Counted from the first letter of the stretch, positions 1-12,451 are shown. The stretch is DNA of 55,944 nt from Bifidobacterium adolescentis ATCC 15703 (GCF_000010425.1 NC_008618.1:1-55944); one strand, 5' to 3'. Notes: generated by a model not told the origin, from the sequence alone. A program made the numbers and translations.

Positions 1-1500
1 GTGGCTGATAACACGACAACAGATCCTCTCGAGCAGGCTCGTGGGGTGTGGTCCGACGCTTTGGCCCTGCTGCACCAGAATCCGTCGCTGTCCGTACGTG
101 ACAAAAGCTGGCTGGAGAACGTCTATCCCGAAGGCATGTGGGGTCCGACCATCATGCTGTGCGTGCCCAGTGAGGCGGCTCAGCAGGCTTTGCAGACCGA
201 ATTGAACAAGCCGTTGATGGAGGCGTTGCGCGAATCCGCCGAACAGGACATCTTCCCCGCCTTCAAAATCGTTGAAATGAAGCCGAAAACGGAGGAACAG
301 CCGGAGGAAACCTATCCGCGCTTCTCCCCCGCGAAATCGCCGGCGAAGTCCCCTGCGAACGAGACGATGCAGGGCCAGTTGCCGATTCCCGCGACGATGC
401 CGCCGGAACAGGACCATTTCCAGAGCGGCCAGAACAGGCCGCTGCTCGACCCCGAAACGCATTTGAACAAGAACGCCACCTTCGACACCTTCGTGCCCGG
501 CGATTCCAACCGTTTCGCACGTACCGTGGCGCTGGCCGTGGCGGAGGGTTCCGGCCATGATTTCAATCCGTTGTGTATCTACGGAGGCTCCGGCCTGGGC
601 AAAACCCATTTGCTGAACGCCATCGGCAACTACGCGCTGGTCAAGGACCCCAATCTGAAGGTCCGCTACGTCACCAGTGAGGAATTCACCAACGAATTCA
701 TCGAGGCTCTGGCCGATACGAACCAAAGTTCCGGCCAGATCAAGGAATTCAACCGCCGCTACCGCGAGGTCGACGTGCTGCTCATCGACGATATCCAGTT
801 CCTGAGCGGCAAGGACGCGACCCTTGAGCAGTTCTTCCACACGTTCAACACCCTGCATCAGGCCAACAAGCGCATCGTGATCGCCTCCGATGTGCCGCCG
901 AAGGACCTGCAGGGCTTCAACGAACGTCTGATCTCCCGCTTCGAATCGGGCCTGACCGTGGACGTCAAACCGCCGGATCTGGAGACGCGAATCGCCATTC
1001 TGCGCATGATCGCCACCATGAACGGCTCCAATATTCCCAACGACGTGTTCAACCTGATCGCGGAACGGTTCACCGAGAACATCCGCGAGCTGGAAGGCGC
1101 GCTGAACCGTGTGACCGCCATGGCGTCGCTGAGCAACCAGCCGGTCACCAAAGCCCTTGCGGAGCAGACTTTGCAGGACTTCTTCACCACCGACGTGGAG
1201 ATCAAGCCCGCGGACATCATCACGCAGGTGGCCAAGTACTTCTATTTGACGTTCGACGACATCGTCGGCCGTTCGCGTACCAAGAAGATCGCGCTGGCAC
1301 GCCAGATCGCCATGTATCTGGTACGCGAGCTGACCAGCATGAGCCTCAACGACATCGGCCTGGTCTTCGGCGGCAAGGACCACACCACCGTGATGCACGC
1401 GTATACGCGCATCAACGACGAGATGCAGGAGAAGCAGGAGATCTACAACTACGTGACCGAGTTGACTCTGCAGCTCAAGCAGCGTTCCAACGACAAGTAA
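1..1500 (+). CDS. dnaA: Chromosomal replication initiator DnaA
   Basis: DnaA binds DnaA boxes at oriC and, in its ATP form, opens the origin and loads the helicase. The 499-residue product starts with GTG at the first base of the window. The N-terminal domain is followed by a proline-rich linker (about 95-150), then the AAA+ domain with Walker A GGSGLGKT at 195-202 and Walker B LLIDDIQF near 260-267. Domain IV carries the DnaA signature around [11 protein letters not shown] (about 458-468), which contacts DnaA boxes. It is followed by a strong terminator and then oriC and dnaN, the usual actinobacterial order. The start cannot be tested because the upstream sequence is outside the window, but the length is normal for the family. 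Confidence 0.98.
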   Translation: MADNTTTDPLEQARGVWSDALALLHQNPSLSVRDKSWLENVYPEGMWGPTIMLCVPSEAAQQALQTELNKPLMEALRESAEQDIFPAFKIVEMKPKTEEQPEETYPRFSPAKSPAKSPANETMQGQLPIPATMPPEQDHFQSGQNRPLLDPETHLNKNATFDTFVPGDSNRFARTVALAVAEGSGHDFNPLCIYGGSGLGKTHLLNAIGNYALVKDPNLKVRYVTSEEFTNEFIEALADTNQSSGQIKEFNRRYREVDVLLIDDIQFLSGKDATLEQFFHTFNTLHQANKRIVIASDVPPKDLQGFNERLISRFESGLTVDVKPPDLETRIAILRMIATMNGSNIPNDVFNLIAERFTENIRELEGALNRVTAMASLSNQPVTKALAEQTLQDFFTTDVEIKPADIITQVAKYFYLTFDDIVGRSRTKKIALARQIAMYLVRELTSMSLNDIGLVFGGKDHTTVMHAYTRINDEMQEKQEIYNYVTELTLQLKQRSNDK

Positions 1501-1544
1501 CGGAAGCAACCACAACAAACGGCGTATTTCCAACGGTTTTCCTT

Positions 1545-1573
1545 AGGCTGGTAAATTATTTACCAGCCTTTTT
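1545..1573 (+). terminator. Intrinsic terminator after dnaA
   Basis: A perfect 11-bp stem AGGCTGGTAAA/TTTACCAGCCT with a 3-nt loop is followed by a run of T. It lies 45 bases after the dnaA stop and would separate dnaA transcription from the origin. Confidence 0.85.
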
Positions 1574-1589
1574 ACTATCCGCGTGACAC

Positions 1590-1910
1590 GCCCGGACATA
1601 ATTTCTTGTACATCGAGTTTTCCACATACATATCCACATTTCGGGGAAAGGTCTGTGGAAAAGCCGTTGGAAACACGGAAAACGGCAGTGGATGACTCGT
1701 GGATTATTCACAGTGAATTGTGGATAAGTTTTGCGCGGCCATGAGCCTGTGGATAAACCCATGCTCTTATCCACATTCGACTCAGAAGTTATCCACAGGT
1801 GACGTCTCGTACTGAAGCGTTGCTGCACTTGGGCTACGCGAGCTTATCCACACTATCCACAGGGCTTATTATTACGAAAGTACGTTTTTCTTACTTTCAT
1901 CGTCATTCTC
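1590..1910. other. oriC: Replication origin oriC between dnaA and dnaN
   Basis: This gap holds five perfect TTATCCACA boxes: 1719-1727 (-), 1748-1756 (-), 1767-1775 (+), 1789-1797 (+) and 1844-1852 (+). Several one-mismatch boxes occur too, for example at 1618-1626, 1630-1638, 1704-1712 and 1853-1861. Immediately to the right, 1865-1910 is AT-rich and is the best candidate for the DNA unwinding element. Position between dnaA and dnaN and box density fit an actinobacterial oriC. The unwinding site is inferred from base composition only. Confidence 0.93.
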
Positions 1911-1996
1911 GTAATGCGGGGAATTCCCCACGCTTTCGTCGTCGTTGCTCTTATCGCTAGAATGGCATGTGGATCGAACGAAACGAGGAATACCCC

Positions 1997-3121
1997 ATGA
2001 AAGTCGAAGTCAATTCCCAAGCTCTTGCCGATGCCGTGGCATGGACCACACGTGTCATCGACGCACGTCCCGCAACCCCGATTCTGGCGGGCATCCGTCT
2101 GGAAGCCATTGACGGCACACTCCAGCTTTCCGCCTTCAACTACGCCATTTCCGCACGCCACCACATCGAAGCCGGCGTGGACGAGGCCGGTAGCGTTCTG
2201 GTGCTGGGCAAACTGCTTGCCGACATCACCAAGTCGCTGCCCGCTGCGAAAACCTATCTTTCCACCGATGGTTCCACGATGACCATCACGTCGGGCAAGT
2301 CGACCTTCACCATGCAGCTCATGCCGGAAAGCGAATATCCGGATCTGCCCGTGGTGCCGACGAAACTGGGTCAGGTGGACTCCCCCACCTTCGCTCAGGC
2401 CGTCAACCAGGCGTCCGTCGCGGTCTCCCGTGAGGAGAACCGTCCGGTGCTCACCGGCATCCGCGTCCAGTTCCAGGGCGACAAGGTCATCATGAGCTCC
2501 ACCGACCGTTTCCGTCTGGCCCGTTCCAGCTTCACCTGGACGCCGGAGGATGCGACCATCAGCACCACCGCTTTGGTCCGTGGCTCGCTGCTGCGCGACA
2601 TGGCACGTTCGCTGGACGAGCATCAGAACGTCACCATCGATTTCGATGCGGACAACCCGTCCCTGCTGGGCTTCGAGAACGCCGGCCGCGTGTCCACCTC
2701 CCAGCTCATCGACGGCGAATTCCCGGCCGTTGACCGCCTGTATGCCGATGAATACCCGATTCATGCCGTCATCAACAAGCAGGCCCTCATCGACGCCATC
2801 AAGCGCGTTTCGCTGGTCGCCGAACGCAACGCCCCGATCCGCATGGTCTTCTCCGGCCAGGAGCTGACGCTGTCGGCCGGCACCGCCGACGAAGCACAGG
2901 CGAAGGAGATTCTCGACATCGACATGGACGGCGAGGACATCACCGTGGCGTTCAACCCCTCCTATCTGGTCGACGGCCTGAGCGCCATCAGCGAGCCGTT
3001 CGTGCGCATGAAGATGACCACCGCGGTCAAGCCCGTGGAATTCAACGGCCAGCAGGAAGCGGATTCCGACGAATCCATGGACTACCGTTACCTGCTCGTT
3101 CCGATGCGCTTCAACAACTGA
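1997..3121 (+). CDS. dnaN: DNA polymerase III sliding clamp (beta subunit)
   Basis: The beta clamp encircles DNA and tethers DNA polymerase III and repair enzymes. The product is 374 residues, the usual clamp length, with the three-domain fold indicated by homologous blocks and the typical C-terminal end YLLVPMRF. The frame is open ten codons further upstream (from 1967), but ATG at 1997 is chosen because MKVEVNSQ is the family's normal N-terminus and AGGA lies about nine bases before it. It follows oriC and precedes recF. Confidence 0.97.
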   Translation: MKVEVNSQALADAVAWTTRVIDARPATPILAGIRLEAIDGTLQLSAFNYAISARHHIEAGVDEAGSVLVLGKLLADITKSLPAAKTYLSTDGSTMTITSGKSTFTMQLMPESEYPDLPVVPTKLGQVDSPTFAQAVNQASVAVSREENRPVLTGIRVQFQGDKVIMSSTDRFRLARSSFTWTPEDATISTTALVRGSLLRDMARSLDEHQNVTIDFDADNPSLLGFENAGRVSTSQLIDGEFPAVDRLYADEYPIHAVINKQALIDAIKRVSLVAERNAPIRMVFSGQELTLSAGTADEAQAKEILDIDMDGEDITVAFNPSYLVDGLSAISEPFVRMKMTTAVKPVEFNGQQEADSDESMDYRYLLVPMRFNN

Positions 3122-3134
3122 TTTCGTTCCACCT

Positions 3135-3167
3135 GTGGCCCGGACGGCAAGTTCCCGTCCGGGCCAC
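3135..3167 (+). terminator. Hairpin between dnaN and recF
   Basis: A 13-bp GC-rich stem GTGGCCCGGACGG/CCGTCCGGGCCAC with a 7-nt loop lies just after the dnaN stop. There is no T-run, so it may be an attenuator or mRNA-stability hairpin rather than a strong terminator. Confidence 0.55.
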
Positions 3168-3199
3168 CATGCCATCACCTTCAAGGAATCCCGGTTTTC

Positions 3200-4411
3200 A
3201 TGCATATCTCCCGTCTCGCGCTCGACCATTACCGGTCATGGGACCATTGCGTGCTTGATTTCGAACCGGGAATCAACATTCTCCAAGGCTCGAACGGCCT
3301 AGGGAAAACCAATATCGTGGAAGCCGTGGAAGTGCTGTCCACCGGCTCCAGCCACCGCACCTCGTCATCGCTGCCGCTGGTCGAAAAAGGCCACCCTTCC
3401 GCCACTGTCCGGGCCAACGTCGAAGATGCGGGCGAACAGCGCACATATGAGATCACCATCGCCGCGCGAGGCGCCAACAGGGCGCGCGTGGACGGCGGAA
3501 AATCGCAATATATGAGGGATATCGTGGGTTGGGTCCCCTCCGTGTCCTTTACCCCCGAAGACCAGCGGTTGGTGTCTGGCGATCCGGCCACCCGACGGAA
3601 CTTCCTCAACCAGGCGGCTTCGCTGCTGTTGCCCCGTTATGCGCAGTCGTTGCAACAGTTCACGCACGTTGCCAAACAGCGTGCCGCATTGCTCAAACAG
3701 CTGTCCGACGGCTCCGGCATCGATCCCGAATACGGGCGTCAGGCCGTGCTGAGCGGTCTGGAAGTGTGGACCGGCCAATTCATCGCCCTCGGCGTGCAAT
3801 TGACCAAGGACCGGAACGATGTGATCGGACTGCTGCGCGAGCCGTTCACCCGCATCTATGCTTCGTTGGCGGGCGAAGAGGAACAGGCCGACCTGGTGTA
3901 TGAGCCGTCCTTCGACGAGGTGCTTCTGTTCGACGAGCCGGCCGCGGAAATCAGCCGTCATTTCCAACGCATCTACCCCGGCGAAGTGGCCCGTGGGCAG
4001 AATCTGATCGGACCGCAGCGCGATGATCTGACATTGCGGCTCAACGACATGCCAGCCCGCGAATTCGCTTCGAACGGCGAGATGTGGACAATGGCGTTGG
4101 CCCTGAAAATGGCGCTGTACGAAGTGGTTTCGGCGCAGCGCGACGTCAAGCCGATCGTGATACTCGACGATGTGTTCGCCCAGCTCGACGAGTCCCGTCG
4201 CGGGCAGATCCTCGACTTCGCGCGACGGCAGGACCAGGTGCTGATCACCGTCGCCGCGGCAAGCGATATTCCGCAAGGCGAGGCGCATGTCATCGACGTT
4301 GCCGCGCTGCGTGCGCAATCGCAGGAGACGGACGGCGATATCGCGGCGATGGCGGCCATGCTTGCCGCCGGACGTGGCGCGCAATCGCAAGGAATCGAGG
4401 CCGAATCCTAA
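3200..4411 (+). CDS. recF: DNA replication and repair protein RecF
   Basis: RecF is an SMC-like ABC ATPase that helps load RecA at single-strand gaps. The product is 403 residues with Walker A GSNGLGKT at 30-37, and near the C-terminus a Walker B block IVILDDVFAQLD (about 317-328) preceded by the ABC signature region. ATG at 3200 has AAGGA upstream. The stop codon overlaps the start of the next gene by one base (TAATG), so the two are probably translationally coupled. Confidence 0.96.
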   Translation: MHISRLALDHYRSWDHCVLDFEPGINILQGSNGLGKTNIVEAVEVLSTGSSHRTSSSLPLVEKGHPSATVRANVEDAGEQRTYEITIAARGANRARVDGGKSQYMRDIVGWVPSVSFTPEDQRLVSGDPATRRNFLNQAASLLLPRYAQSLQQFTHVAKQRAALLKQLSDGSGIDPEYGRQAVLSGLEVWTGQFIALGVQLTKDRNDVIGLLREPFTRIYASLAGEEEQADLVYEPSFDEVLLFDEPAAEISRHFQRIYPGEVARGQNLIGPQRDDLTLRLNDMPAREFASNGEMWTMALALKMALYEVVSAQRDVKPIVILDDVFAQLDESRRGQILDFARRQDQVLITVAAASDIPQGEAHVIDVAALRAQSQETDGDIAAMAAMLAAGRGAQSQGIEAES

Positions 4412-4896
4412 TGCCGAAACCACCAATCTGCGAACTGCTGAACCTCGACCAACGCAAACTGCCGGCCGAAGTGTTCGACCGCATCAGCGACCGTGCCGGG
4501 CGGCTCAAGGAACGCGAGGAACGCGCGCGCAAGGCGTGGGAAAGCTTCGGCAAACCCGGACGCGATCCGGAAACCGTCGGCAGCCTGTTCAATCTGCTGG
4601 CATCGAACGGCGCATGGATACCCCACCTCAAAATGGCGCAGATGCGCGACCATTGGGACCAGGTGGTGGGCGTGGAGAACGCGAAGCACTCCTACCCCGC
4701 CAGCCTGCGAGACGGCGTGCTGACGATACGTTGCGACAGCCCGGCCTGGACCACCACCCTGTCGTATATGACGCCGTTGCTGACGGACACCATCCGCAGG
4801 AAACTCGAAGGTCTGACCATCAATGAGGTGAGGGTCACCGGCCCGCAGAGCCAAGGGTTCAGCCGTGGGCGTATCTCAAGGAAGATTCGCTACTGA
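4411..4896 (+). CDS. DUF721 / DciA-like protein
   Basis: A 161-residue DUF721 protein. The family includes DciA, which assists loading of the replicative helicase in bacteria lacking DnaC/DnaI; the role here is inferred from family and position. The C-terminal half carries the DUF721 core around W-x-x-VVG and the segment DGVLTIRCDSPAWTTTLSYM. The true start is ATG 4411 overlapping the recF stop; the longer in-frame extension to 4084 lies inside recF and is rejected. Order recF-DUF721-gyrB is standard in actinobacteria. Confidence 0.88.
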   Translation: MPKPPICELLNLDQRKLPAEVFDRISDRAGRLKEREERARKAWESFGKPGRDPETVGSLFNLLASNGAWIPHLKMAQMRDHWDQVVGVENAKHSYPASLRDGVLTIRCDSPAWTTTLSYMTPLLTDTIRRKLEGLTINEVRVTGPQSQGFSRGRISRKIRY

Positions 4897-4917
4897 GGGC
4901 TATTGCGAAGTCGACTT

Positions 4918-4951
4918 ACAATCGACCTCTCTGACAGGAGAGATCGATTGT
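4918..4951. terminator. Hairpin after the DUF721 gene
   Basis: An interrupted stem pairs ACAATCGA with TCGATTGT and CTCTC with GAGAG around a short loop. No T-run follows. The rest of 4897-5206 holds no gene and is presumably the gyrB leader and promoter region; no promoter boxes are clear enough to call. Confidence 0.45.
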
Positions 4952-5206
4952 GGCGCGCGTGAAACAGGCCGTTGCGACGGGGTTTACGGAGGTTTTCCGG
5001 CTCGTCGGACGCGTTCGGAACCATGCCGAAGCCGTTGAAAACCGTTGAATTCCAAGGACAAATGTCTATAGCGCGCTGTCCCCCTCCATGAGTAGAATAT
5101 CCAGCAGTGTATGTAAACGCCTAGAAGGGGCCTTTATTTGCGTTCTAGGTGGTATCACCTGCGGAAATGACCCTTGATGGCGGGAAAAATGCAGGAAGGA
5201 ATCTCT

Positions 5207-7315
5207 GTGGCAGACCTTGATGCGGATTCGCTGAACGAATCAGCTGAAAACACGCAGGAAGATCAGATTCAGGATCAGATCCAGAACGACCAGCTCGAAG
5301 ATGCGCAACTTGACGATTCGCTGTCTCCGGAACACTACGACGCGTCCGATCTGAGGGTGCTGGAAGGCCTTGAGGCGGTGCGTATCCGCCCGGGCATGTA
5401 TATCGGCTCCACCGGCCCTCGCGGCCTGCACCATCTGGTGTATGAGATCGTCGACAACTCCGTCGACGAGGCGCTTGCCGGCTACGCGTCGCACATCGAA
5501 GTGACGATTCTGCCGGACGGCGGCGTGCGTGTGGTGGACGACGGCCGAGGCATCCCGGTCGACGAAGTGCCGGGTGAAGGCATCTCCGGTGTCGAAACCG
5601 TGATGACCAAGCTGCACGCTGGCGGCAAGTTCGGTGGCGGCGGCTACGCGGTTTCCGGCGGCCTGCACGGCGTGGGCATCTCCGTGGTGAACGCGCTGTC
5701 CACCCGCGTGGACATCGAAGTGCGCCGTCAGGGCTTCCACTGGACCCAGACCTACATCGACCAGAAGCCGACCGCGCGTCTGCTCAAGGGCAAGCCGATG
5801 GAGGAAGGCGAGTCCACCGGCACTTCCGTGACCTTCTGGGCCGATGGCAAGATCTTCGAAACCACCACCTACGATTTCGAGATCCTGCGCAACCGCTTCC
5901 AGCAGATGGCGTTCCTGAACAAGGGCCTGAAGATCTCCCTGACCGACCTGCGCGAGCCCGACCAGGCCGGCGACGAGGTTTCCGGCGAGGAATCCGAAAC
6001 CGAAGACAAGTTCCAGACCGTCACCTACCAGTACAACGACGGCATCAAGGACTACGTCGACTACCTGGTGAAGTCCCGCAAGGCCACCCCGGTCGAACCG
6101 GACGTCATCGACTTCGAGGCCGAGGACCTGAAGATCGGCATCTCCGCGGAAATCGCCATGCAGTGGACCACCGCGTATTCCGAAGCCGTGCACACCTTCG
6201 CCAACACCATCTCCACCACCGAAGGCGGCACCCATGAGGAAGGCTTCCGCGCCGCGCTGACCTCGCTGGTCAACCGTTACGCCCGCGAGAAGAACATCCT
6301 CAAGGACAAGGACGAGAACCTGTCCGGCGACGACGTGCGCGAAGGCCTGACCGCCGTCGTGTCCGTCAAGCTCACCAACCCGCAGTTCGAAGGCCAGACC
6401 AAGACCAAGCTCGGCAACTCCGAAGCGAAGACCTTCGTGCAGCGCGTCATGACCGACAAGCTCGGCGACTGGTTCGACGCCCACCCGAACGAGGCCAAGA
6501 ACATCATCCAGAAGGCCATCGAGGCCTCCCGTGCGCGTCTGGCCGCCAAGAAGGCACGTGAGAACACCCGCCGCAAGTCGATCTTCGAATCGGCCGGCAT
6601 GCCGGACAAGCTCAAGGACTGCCAGTCCAACAACCCCGAAGAATGCGAGCTGTTCATCGTGGAGGGTGATTCCGCAGGCGGCTCCGCCATCCAGGGACGC
6701 AACCCGATCACGCAGGCCATCCTGCCTCTGCGAGGCAAGATCCTCAACACCGAGCGCGCAAGCCTGGACCGCATGATGAAGTCGGACACCATCGAATCGC
6801 TGATCACCGCCGTCGGCGGCGGCTACGGCGAGGACTTCGACCTCAACAAGGTGCGCTACCACAAGGTCATCATCATGGCCGATGCAGATGTGGACGGCGC
6901 GCATATCGCAACCCTGAACCTGACGCTGTTCTTCCGCTACATGCGTCCGATGATCACCGCCGGCTACGTGTACGTGGCCATGCCGCCGCTGTACCGCCTC
7001 AAGTGGACCAAGGGCCCGCACGACTTCGTGTACACCGACGCCGAACGCGACCGCGTGCTCGCCGAAGGCAAGGCCGCGGGCCGCCAGCTGCCGAAGGGCG
7101 AAGGCATCCAGCGCTACAAGGGTCTGGGCGAGATGAGCTACCAGGAACTGTGGGAGACCACCATGGATCCTGACCATCGCATTCTGAAGCAGGTGCAGAT
7201 CGAAGACGCGGCCGCGGCCGACGAGACCTTCTCCATGCTCATGGGCGACGAAGTCGAACCACGTCGTCTGTTCATCCAGCGCAACGCACGCAACGTCAGC
7301 TGGATCGACGCGTAA
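5207..7315 (+). CDS. gyrB: DNA gyrase subunit B
   Basis: GyrB supplies the ATPase of DNA gyrase, which introduces negative supercoils. GHKL motifs are present early (DNSVDEALAG, GLHGVGISVVNALS), and the Toprim domain has EGDSAGGSA near residue 485 and DADVDGAH near 560. The frame is open to TTG 5174 and includes ATGs at 5177 and 5189, but GTG 5207 is preferred because AGGAAGGA sits six to seven bases before it; this gives 702 residues. The acidic, glutamine-rich first 40 residues precede the conserved core. gyrA follows 41 bases later. Confidence 0.96.
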   Translation: MADLDADSLNESAENTQEDQIQDQIQNDQLEDAQLDDSLSPEHYDASDLRVLEGLEAVRIRPGMYIGSTGPRGLHHLVYEIVDNSVDEALAGYASHIEVTILPDGGVRVVDDGRGIPVDEVPGEGISGVETVMTKLHAGGKFGGGGYAVSGGLHGVGISVVNALSTRVDIEVRRQGFHWTQTYIDQKPTARLLKGKPMEEGESTGTSVTFWADGKIFETTTYDFEILRNRFQQMAFLNKGLKISLTDLREPDQAGDEVSGEESETEDKFQTVTYQYNDGIKDYVDYLVKSRKATPVEPDVIDFEAEDLKIGISAEIAMQWTTAYSEAVHTFANTISTTEGGTHEEGFRAALTSLVNRYAREKNILKDKDENLSGDDVREGLTAVVSVKLTNPQFEGQTKTKLGNSEAKTFVQRVMTDKLGDWFDAHPNEAKNIIQKAIEASRARLAAKKARENTRRKSIFESAGMPDKLKDCQSNNPEECELFIVEGDSAGGSAIQGRNPITQAILPLRGKILNTERASLDRMMKSDTIESLITAVGGGYGEDFDLNKVRYHKVIIMADADVDGAHIATLNLTLFFRYMRPMITAGYVYVAMPPLYRLKWTKGPHDFVYTDAERDRVLAEGKAAGRQLPKGEGIQRYKGLGEMSYQELWETTMDPDHRILKQVQIEDAAAADETFSMLMGDEVEPRRLFIQRNARNVSWIDA

Positions 7316-7356
7316 ACGCGTAGGGTTTCGCAGGACTTCAAAGCAAGGATTAGAAA

Positions 7357-10071
7357 TTGGCAGACGAAAACAACAGCAACGAAGACGGCCAGTTCGTGCC
7401 TGACGGCTCCATGGAACCGTTGAGCCCGCAGGAGGCCGACAACACCGATTATGGCCTGATGGTCGGCGAACGCGTCCAGAAGAAGGATCTGCAGCAGGAA
7501 ATGCGCGAATCCTATCTGGCGTACGCCATGTCCGTCATCGTCGATCGTGCCCTTCCGGACGTGCGAGACGGCATGAAGCCGGTGCACCGCCGCGTGATCT
7601 ACGCGATGTACGACGGCGGCTACCGCCCTGACCGCGGCTACTCCAAGTGCGCACGCGTCGTCGGCGAAGTCATGGGCAAGTACCATCCGCACGGCGATTC
7701 CGCCATCTACGACACGTTGGTGCGTATGGCGCAGTCGTGGTCGATGCGATACACGCTCGTCGACGGCCAGGGCAACTTCGGCTCCCCCGGCGACGACCCG
7801 GCAGCCGCAATGCGTTACACGGAATGCCGTATGGCGCCGCTCGCCATGGAAATGGTGCGTGACATCGACAAGGACACCGTCGATTTCCTGCCGAACTACG
7901 ATGGCAAGACGCAGGAGCCGACCGTGCTGCCGGCCCGCTTCCCGAACCTGCTGTGCAACGGCTCGTCCGGCATCGCCGTCGGCATGGCGACCAACATTCC
8001 TCCGCACAACATGCGCGAGGTGGCAGAAGGCGTGCATTGGGCGCTCGACCATCCGGACGCGAGCCGTGAGGAACTGCTCGACAACCTGATCCGCATCATC
8101 AAGGGACCGGACTTCCCTACCGGCGCCACGATTCTCGGCCATAAGGGCATCGAACAGGCGTACCGTACCGGCCGTGGCCTCATCACCATGCGAGCCGTGG
8201 TGAACACCGAGGAGATCAAGGGCCGCATGTGCCTCGTGATCACCGAACTGCCGTACCAGGTCAACCCGGATCGTCTGGTCGTGTCCATCCGCGAAGCGGT
8301 GCGCGACGGCAAGATCCAAGGCATCGCCGACATGCGCGACGAAACCTCCGGCCGTACTGGCCAGCGCCTCGTGCTCGTGCTCAAGCGCGACGCCGTGCCG
8401 AAGGTCGTGCTCAACAACCTGTACAAGCATTCCCAGCTGCAGCAGACCTTCGGCGCGAACATGCTGGCACTGGTCGACGGTGTGCCGCGCACGCTGTCCC
8501 TGGATGCGTTCATCCGTCATTGGGTAAACCACCAGCTCGAAGTCATCGCACGCCGTACCGCCTACCTCAAGCGCGAGGCCGAGGAACGCGACCACATCCT
8601 GCAGGGCTATCTGAAGGCCCTTGACATGATCGATGAGGTCATCGCCCTCATCCGTGCCTCCGAGTCCGCGGAGACCGCCCGCACGGGCCTTATGGACCTG
8701 CTTGACGTGGACGAGGTGCAGGCCGACGCCATCCTCGCCATGCAGCTGCGCCGACTGGCCGCCCTGGAACGTCAGAAGATCCTCGACGAGCACAACGAGC
8801 TCATGCGCAAGATCGCCGACTACAACGACATCCTCGCCAAGCCGGAACGCCAGCGCAAGATCGTCGGCGACGAGCTGGACGAAATCGTCGCCAAGTATGG
8901 CGACGAACGCCGTACCAAGATTCTGCCGTACTCCGGCGAGATGAACGTCGAAGACCTGATCGCCGAAGAAAACGTGGTCGTCACCGTGACCCACTCCGGT
9001 TTCATCAAGCGCACCAAGGCCGACGAATACCGCGCGCAGCACCGCGGCGGCAAGGGCATCAAGGGCGCCAAGCTGCGCGAGGACGACGTGGTGGACCACT
9101 TCTTCCTGACCAGCACGCACAACTGGCTGCTGTTCTTCACCAACAAGGGCCGCGTGTACCGTCTGAAAGCATACGAGCTGCCGGAAGGCTCCCGCGATTC
9201 CAAGGGACAGCACGTGGCGAACCTGCTGCAGTTCGGCCCGGACGAGACGATCCAGACCGTGCTGTCGATTCCGAACTACGACGTGGCCAAGTACTTGGTG
9301 CTCGCCACCCGTTCCGGCAAGGTCAAGAAGACCGCGCTCGCCGAATACGACTCCCCGCGTCAGGGTGGTCTGATCGCGGTACGACTCATGACCGACGAGA
9401 ACGGCGAGAACGCCGACGAGCTGATCGGTGCCGCGCTGTGCAACGCCGACGACGACATCATCCTCGTCTCCAAGCAGGGCATGAGCCTGAAGTTCGAAGC
9501 CAACGACGAGCAGCTGCGCCCGATGGGCCGCCAGACCGCCGGTGTGCAGGGCATGAAGTTCCGCGACGGCGACGAGCTTTTGGCCATGGATGTGGTGCAG
9601 GGCGATTCCGACAGGGATCTGCTCGTGGTCACCAACGAGGGCTTCGCCAAGCGCACCGCCATCAGCGAATACCGTCTGCAGGGCCGTAACGGCTACGGCG
9701 TCAAGGCCGTGCAGCTCGCCGAAGGCCGTGGCTCCCTGGTGGGTGCCGTGATCGTGGAGGAATCCGACCAGATCATGGCCATCATGAAGTCCGGCAAGGT
9801 CATCCGCTCCAACGTCGCCGAAGTCAAGCGCACCGGACGTACCACCCAGGGTGTGACGCTCGCCAAGCCTGACAAGAACGACGAAATCATCTCCATAGCA
9901 CGTAACGAGGAGACCGACGAGGATGATGCCGAGCAGGCCGCCGCGGAAAACGGAGCAGTCCAGAACGACGCAGCCGCGCAATCGCAAGCCGAAACCACTA
10001 CTGAAAACTCCGCTGAAACCGGTACGGAAGCCACTTCCGATGCCGGCGATGGCGAGAATGTAGAGGCCTGA
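7357..10071 (+). CDS. gyrA: DNA gyrase subunit A
   Basis: GyrA cuts and rejoins DNA in the gyrase reaction. The 904-residue protein starts at TTG 7357 with AAGGA a short distance upstream. The active-site tyrosine lies in AAMRYTE at about residue 154. In the quinolone-resistance region the positions equivalent to E. coli Ser83 and Asp87 are Ser115 and Asp119, the sensitive type. The C-terminal DNA-wrapping repeats follow, and the protein ends in a long acidic Ala/Glu-rich tail (about 850-904). Confidence 0.97.
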   Translation: MADENNSNEDGQFVPDGSMEPLSPQEADNTDYGLMVGERVQKKDLQQEMRESYLAYAMSVIVDRALPDVRDGMKPVHRRVIYAMYDGGYRPDRGYSKCARVVGEVMGKYHPHGDSAIYDTLVRMAQSWSMRYTLVDGQGNFGSPGDDPAAAMRYTECRMAPLAMEMVRDIDKDTVDFLPNYDGKTQEPTVLPARFPNLLCNGSSGIAVGMATNIPPHNMREVAEGVHWALDHPDASREELLDNLIRIIKGPDFPTGATILGHKGIEQAYRTGRGLITMRAVVNTEEIKGRMCLVITELPYQVNPDRLVVSIREAVRDGKIQGIADMRDETSGRTGQRLVLVLKRDAVPKVVLNNLYKHSQLQQTFGANMLALVDGVPRTLSLDAFIRHWVNHQLEVIARRTAYLKREAEERDHILQGYLKALDMIDEVIALIRASESAETARTGLMDLLDVDEVQADAILAMQLRRLAALERQKILDEHNELMRKIADYNDILAKPERQRKIVGDELDEIVAKYGDERRTKILPYSGEMNVEDLIAEENVVVTVTHSGFIKRTKADEYRAQHRGGKGIKGAKLREDDVVDHFFLTSTHNWLLFFTNKGRVYRLKAYELPEGSRDSKGQHVANLLQFGPDETIQTVLSIPNYDVAKYLVLATRSGKVKKTALAEYDSPRQGGLIAVRLMTDENGENADELIGAALCNADDDIILVSKQGMSLKFEANDEQLRPMGRQTAGVQGMKFRDGDELLAMDVVQGDSDRDLLVVTNEGFAKRTAISEYRLQGRNGYGVKAVQLAEGRGSLVGAVIVEESDQIMAIMKSGKVIRSNVAEVKRTGRTTQGVTLAKPDKNDEIISIARNEETDEDDAEQAAAENGAVQNDAAAQSQAETTTENSAETGTEATSDAGDGENVEA

Positions 10072-10145
10072 GACACAGGCGGGGAATCGTCTGCGAAAAC
10101 TGGTAGCCTCGGCTAGAAGTAGGCAAGATTCTGCAAGGAGCAACG

Positions 10146-10682
10146 ATGAGCGAGAACAATGAAAGCCATCAGGCGCAGGCAGGGGCGCAGGCCCCACGCG
10201 TGGCCCGTTCCGCATCCAGCCAGCCGTTGAGCGGTACGGAACAGTCTCAGGCGCATGAGAACATGGCCGCCGCGTCCGGCGGTGTGAAGGTTCGTGAAAA
10301 AGCGCGTCGTGGCGCGCCTCGCGCCCGCCGCATGAGCCTGTCCCTGACCCGCATCGACGCATGGTCCGCGGCCAAGGTGGCGTTCATGCTTTCCATCGCG
10401 GGAGGCATCATCCAGATCGTCGCGGTGACGCTGCTGTGGCTGCTGCTGAACGTGGTCGGCGTGTTCGATCAGGTGACGCAGATCGTGTCCTCCACCGGTC
10501 TTGACGCCGGCGGATTCGACCTTGCCAACGTGCTTTCGCTGAGCACCGTGCTGAGCGCGGTCACCATCTTCTCCATCATCGAAGTGGTGCTGTTCACCGT
10601 GCTGGTGGTGATTCTCACGCTGCTGTACAACGTGGTGAGCACGCTGGTCGGCGGCATCCACGTGACGCTCGGCGACGACTGA
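10146..10682 (+). CDS. DUF3566 membrane protein
   Basis: A 178-residue membrane protein of the actinobacterial DUF3566 family, whose function is unknown. A basic N-terminal half (KARRGAPRARRMSLSLTRID) leads to two hydrophobic spans, near residues 78-105 and 140-170, the second ending NVVSTLVGGIHVTLGDD, typical of the family. ATG 10146 has AAGGAG seven bases upstream. It sits directly after gyrA, its conserved place in actinobacteria. Confidence 0.88.
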   Translation: MSENNESHQAQAGAQAPRVARSASSQPLSGTEQSQAHENMAAASGGVKVREKARRGAPRARRMSLSLTRIDAWSAAKVAFMLSIAGGIIQIVAVTLLWLLLNVVGVFDQVTQIVSSTGLDAGGFDLANVLSLSTVLSAVTIFSIIEVVLFTVLVVILTLLYNVVSTLVGGIHVTLGDD

Positions 10683-10737
10683 TCGATTCGTCATACGGCG
10701 TTCGTACGGCGCTTGCGCAACGTAAGCCGTTCGTGCA

Positions 10738-10789
10738 ACATAAGAAGACGGCGCTTCCCTACTTCGGGAGGCGCCGTCTTTTCTTATGT
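10738..10789 (+). terminator. Intrinsic terminator after the DUF3566 gene
   Basis: A long stem pairs ACATAAGAAGACGGCGC with the complementary segment ending in TCTTATGT, with a T-rich 3' arm. It closes the gyrB-gyrA-DUF3566 unit. Confidence 0.8.
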
Positions 10790-10860
10790 AATCGCGATTA
10801 TGCGGTCGCTTTTATGCAATCGTCATACTGCGTTGCGCGTTATGCCGTAACGCATATGAA

Positions 10861-10893
10861 AACGGTCCGTGCGAACGAATCGCACGGACCGTT
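10861..10893 (-). terminator. Terminator of gdhA
   Basis: A perfect 14-bp stem AACGGTCCGTGCGA/TCGCACGGACCGTT with a 5-nt loop, 22 bases beyond the gdhA stop on the minus strand. Confidence 0.7.
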
Positions 10894-10914
10894 GAAACGG
10901 ATTGTGAAAGACGA

Positions 10915-12303
<1,389 letters not shown>

Positions 12304-12451
12304 TCATTCTATGTGCTTGACTGTGAGACGCACAAGATATTGCTCAAGATTTGGCTGGAGGCGTTTGGAACGCCATAGGATAGTGTGTGGAAGGCGAGGA
12401 GAGAGCGTCGTCCGCAACATCAACTCCCTCATTTCCCACAGGAGAAAAACC

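Noticed and set aside
5240..10362. Very long minus-strand open frames opposite gyrB and gyrA (645 and 1074 residues)
   Set aside because: They mirror conserved plus-strand genes in codon-biased GC-rich DNA, have Ala/Arg/Val/His-heavy low-information products and no conserved motif.
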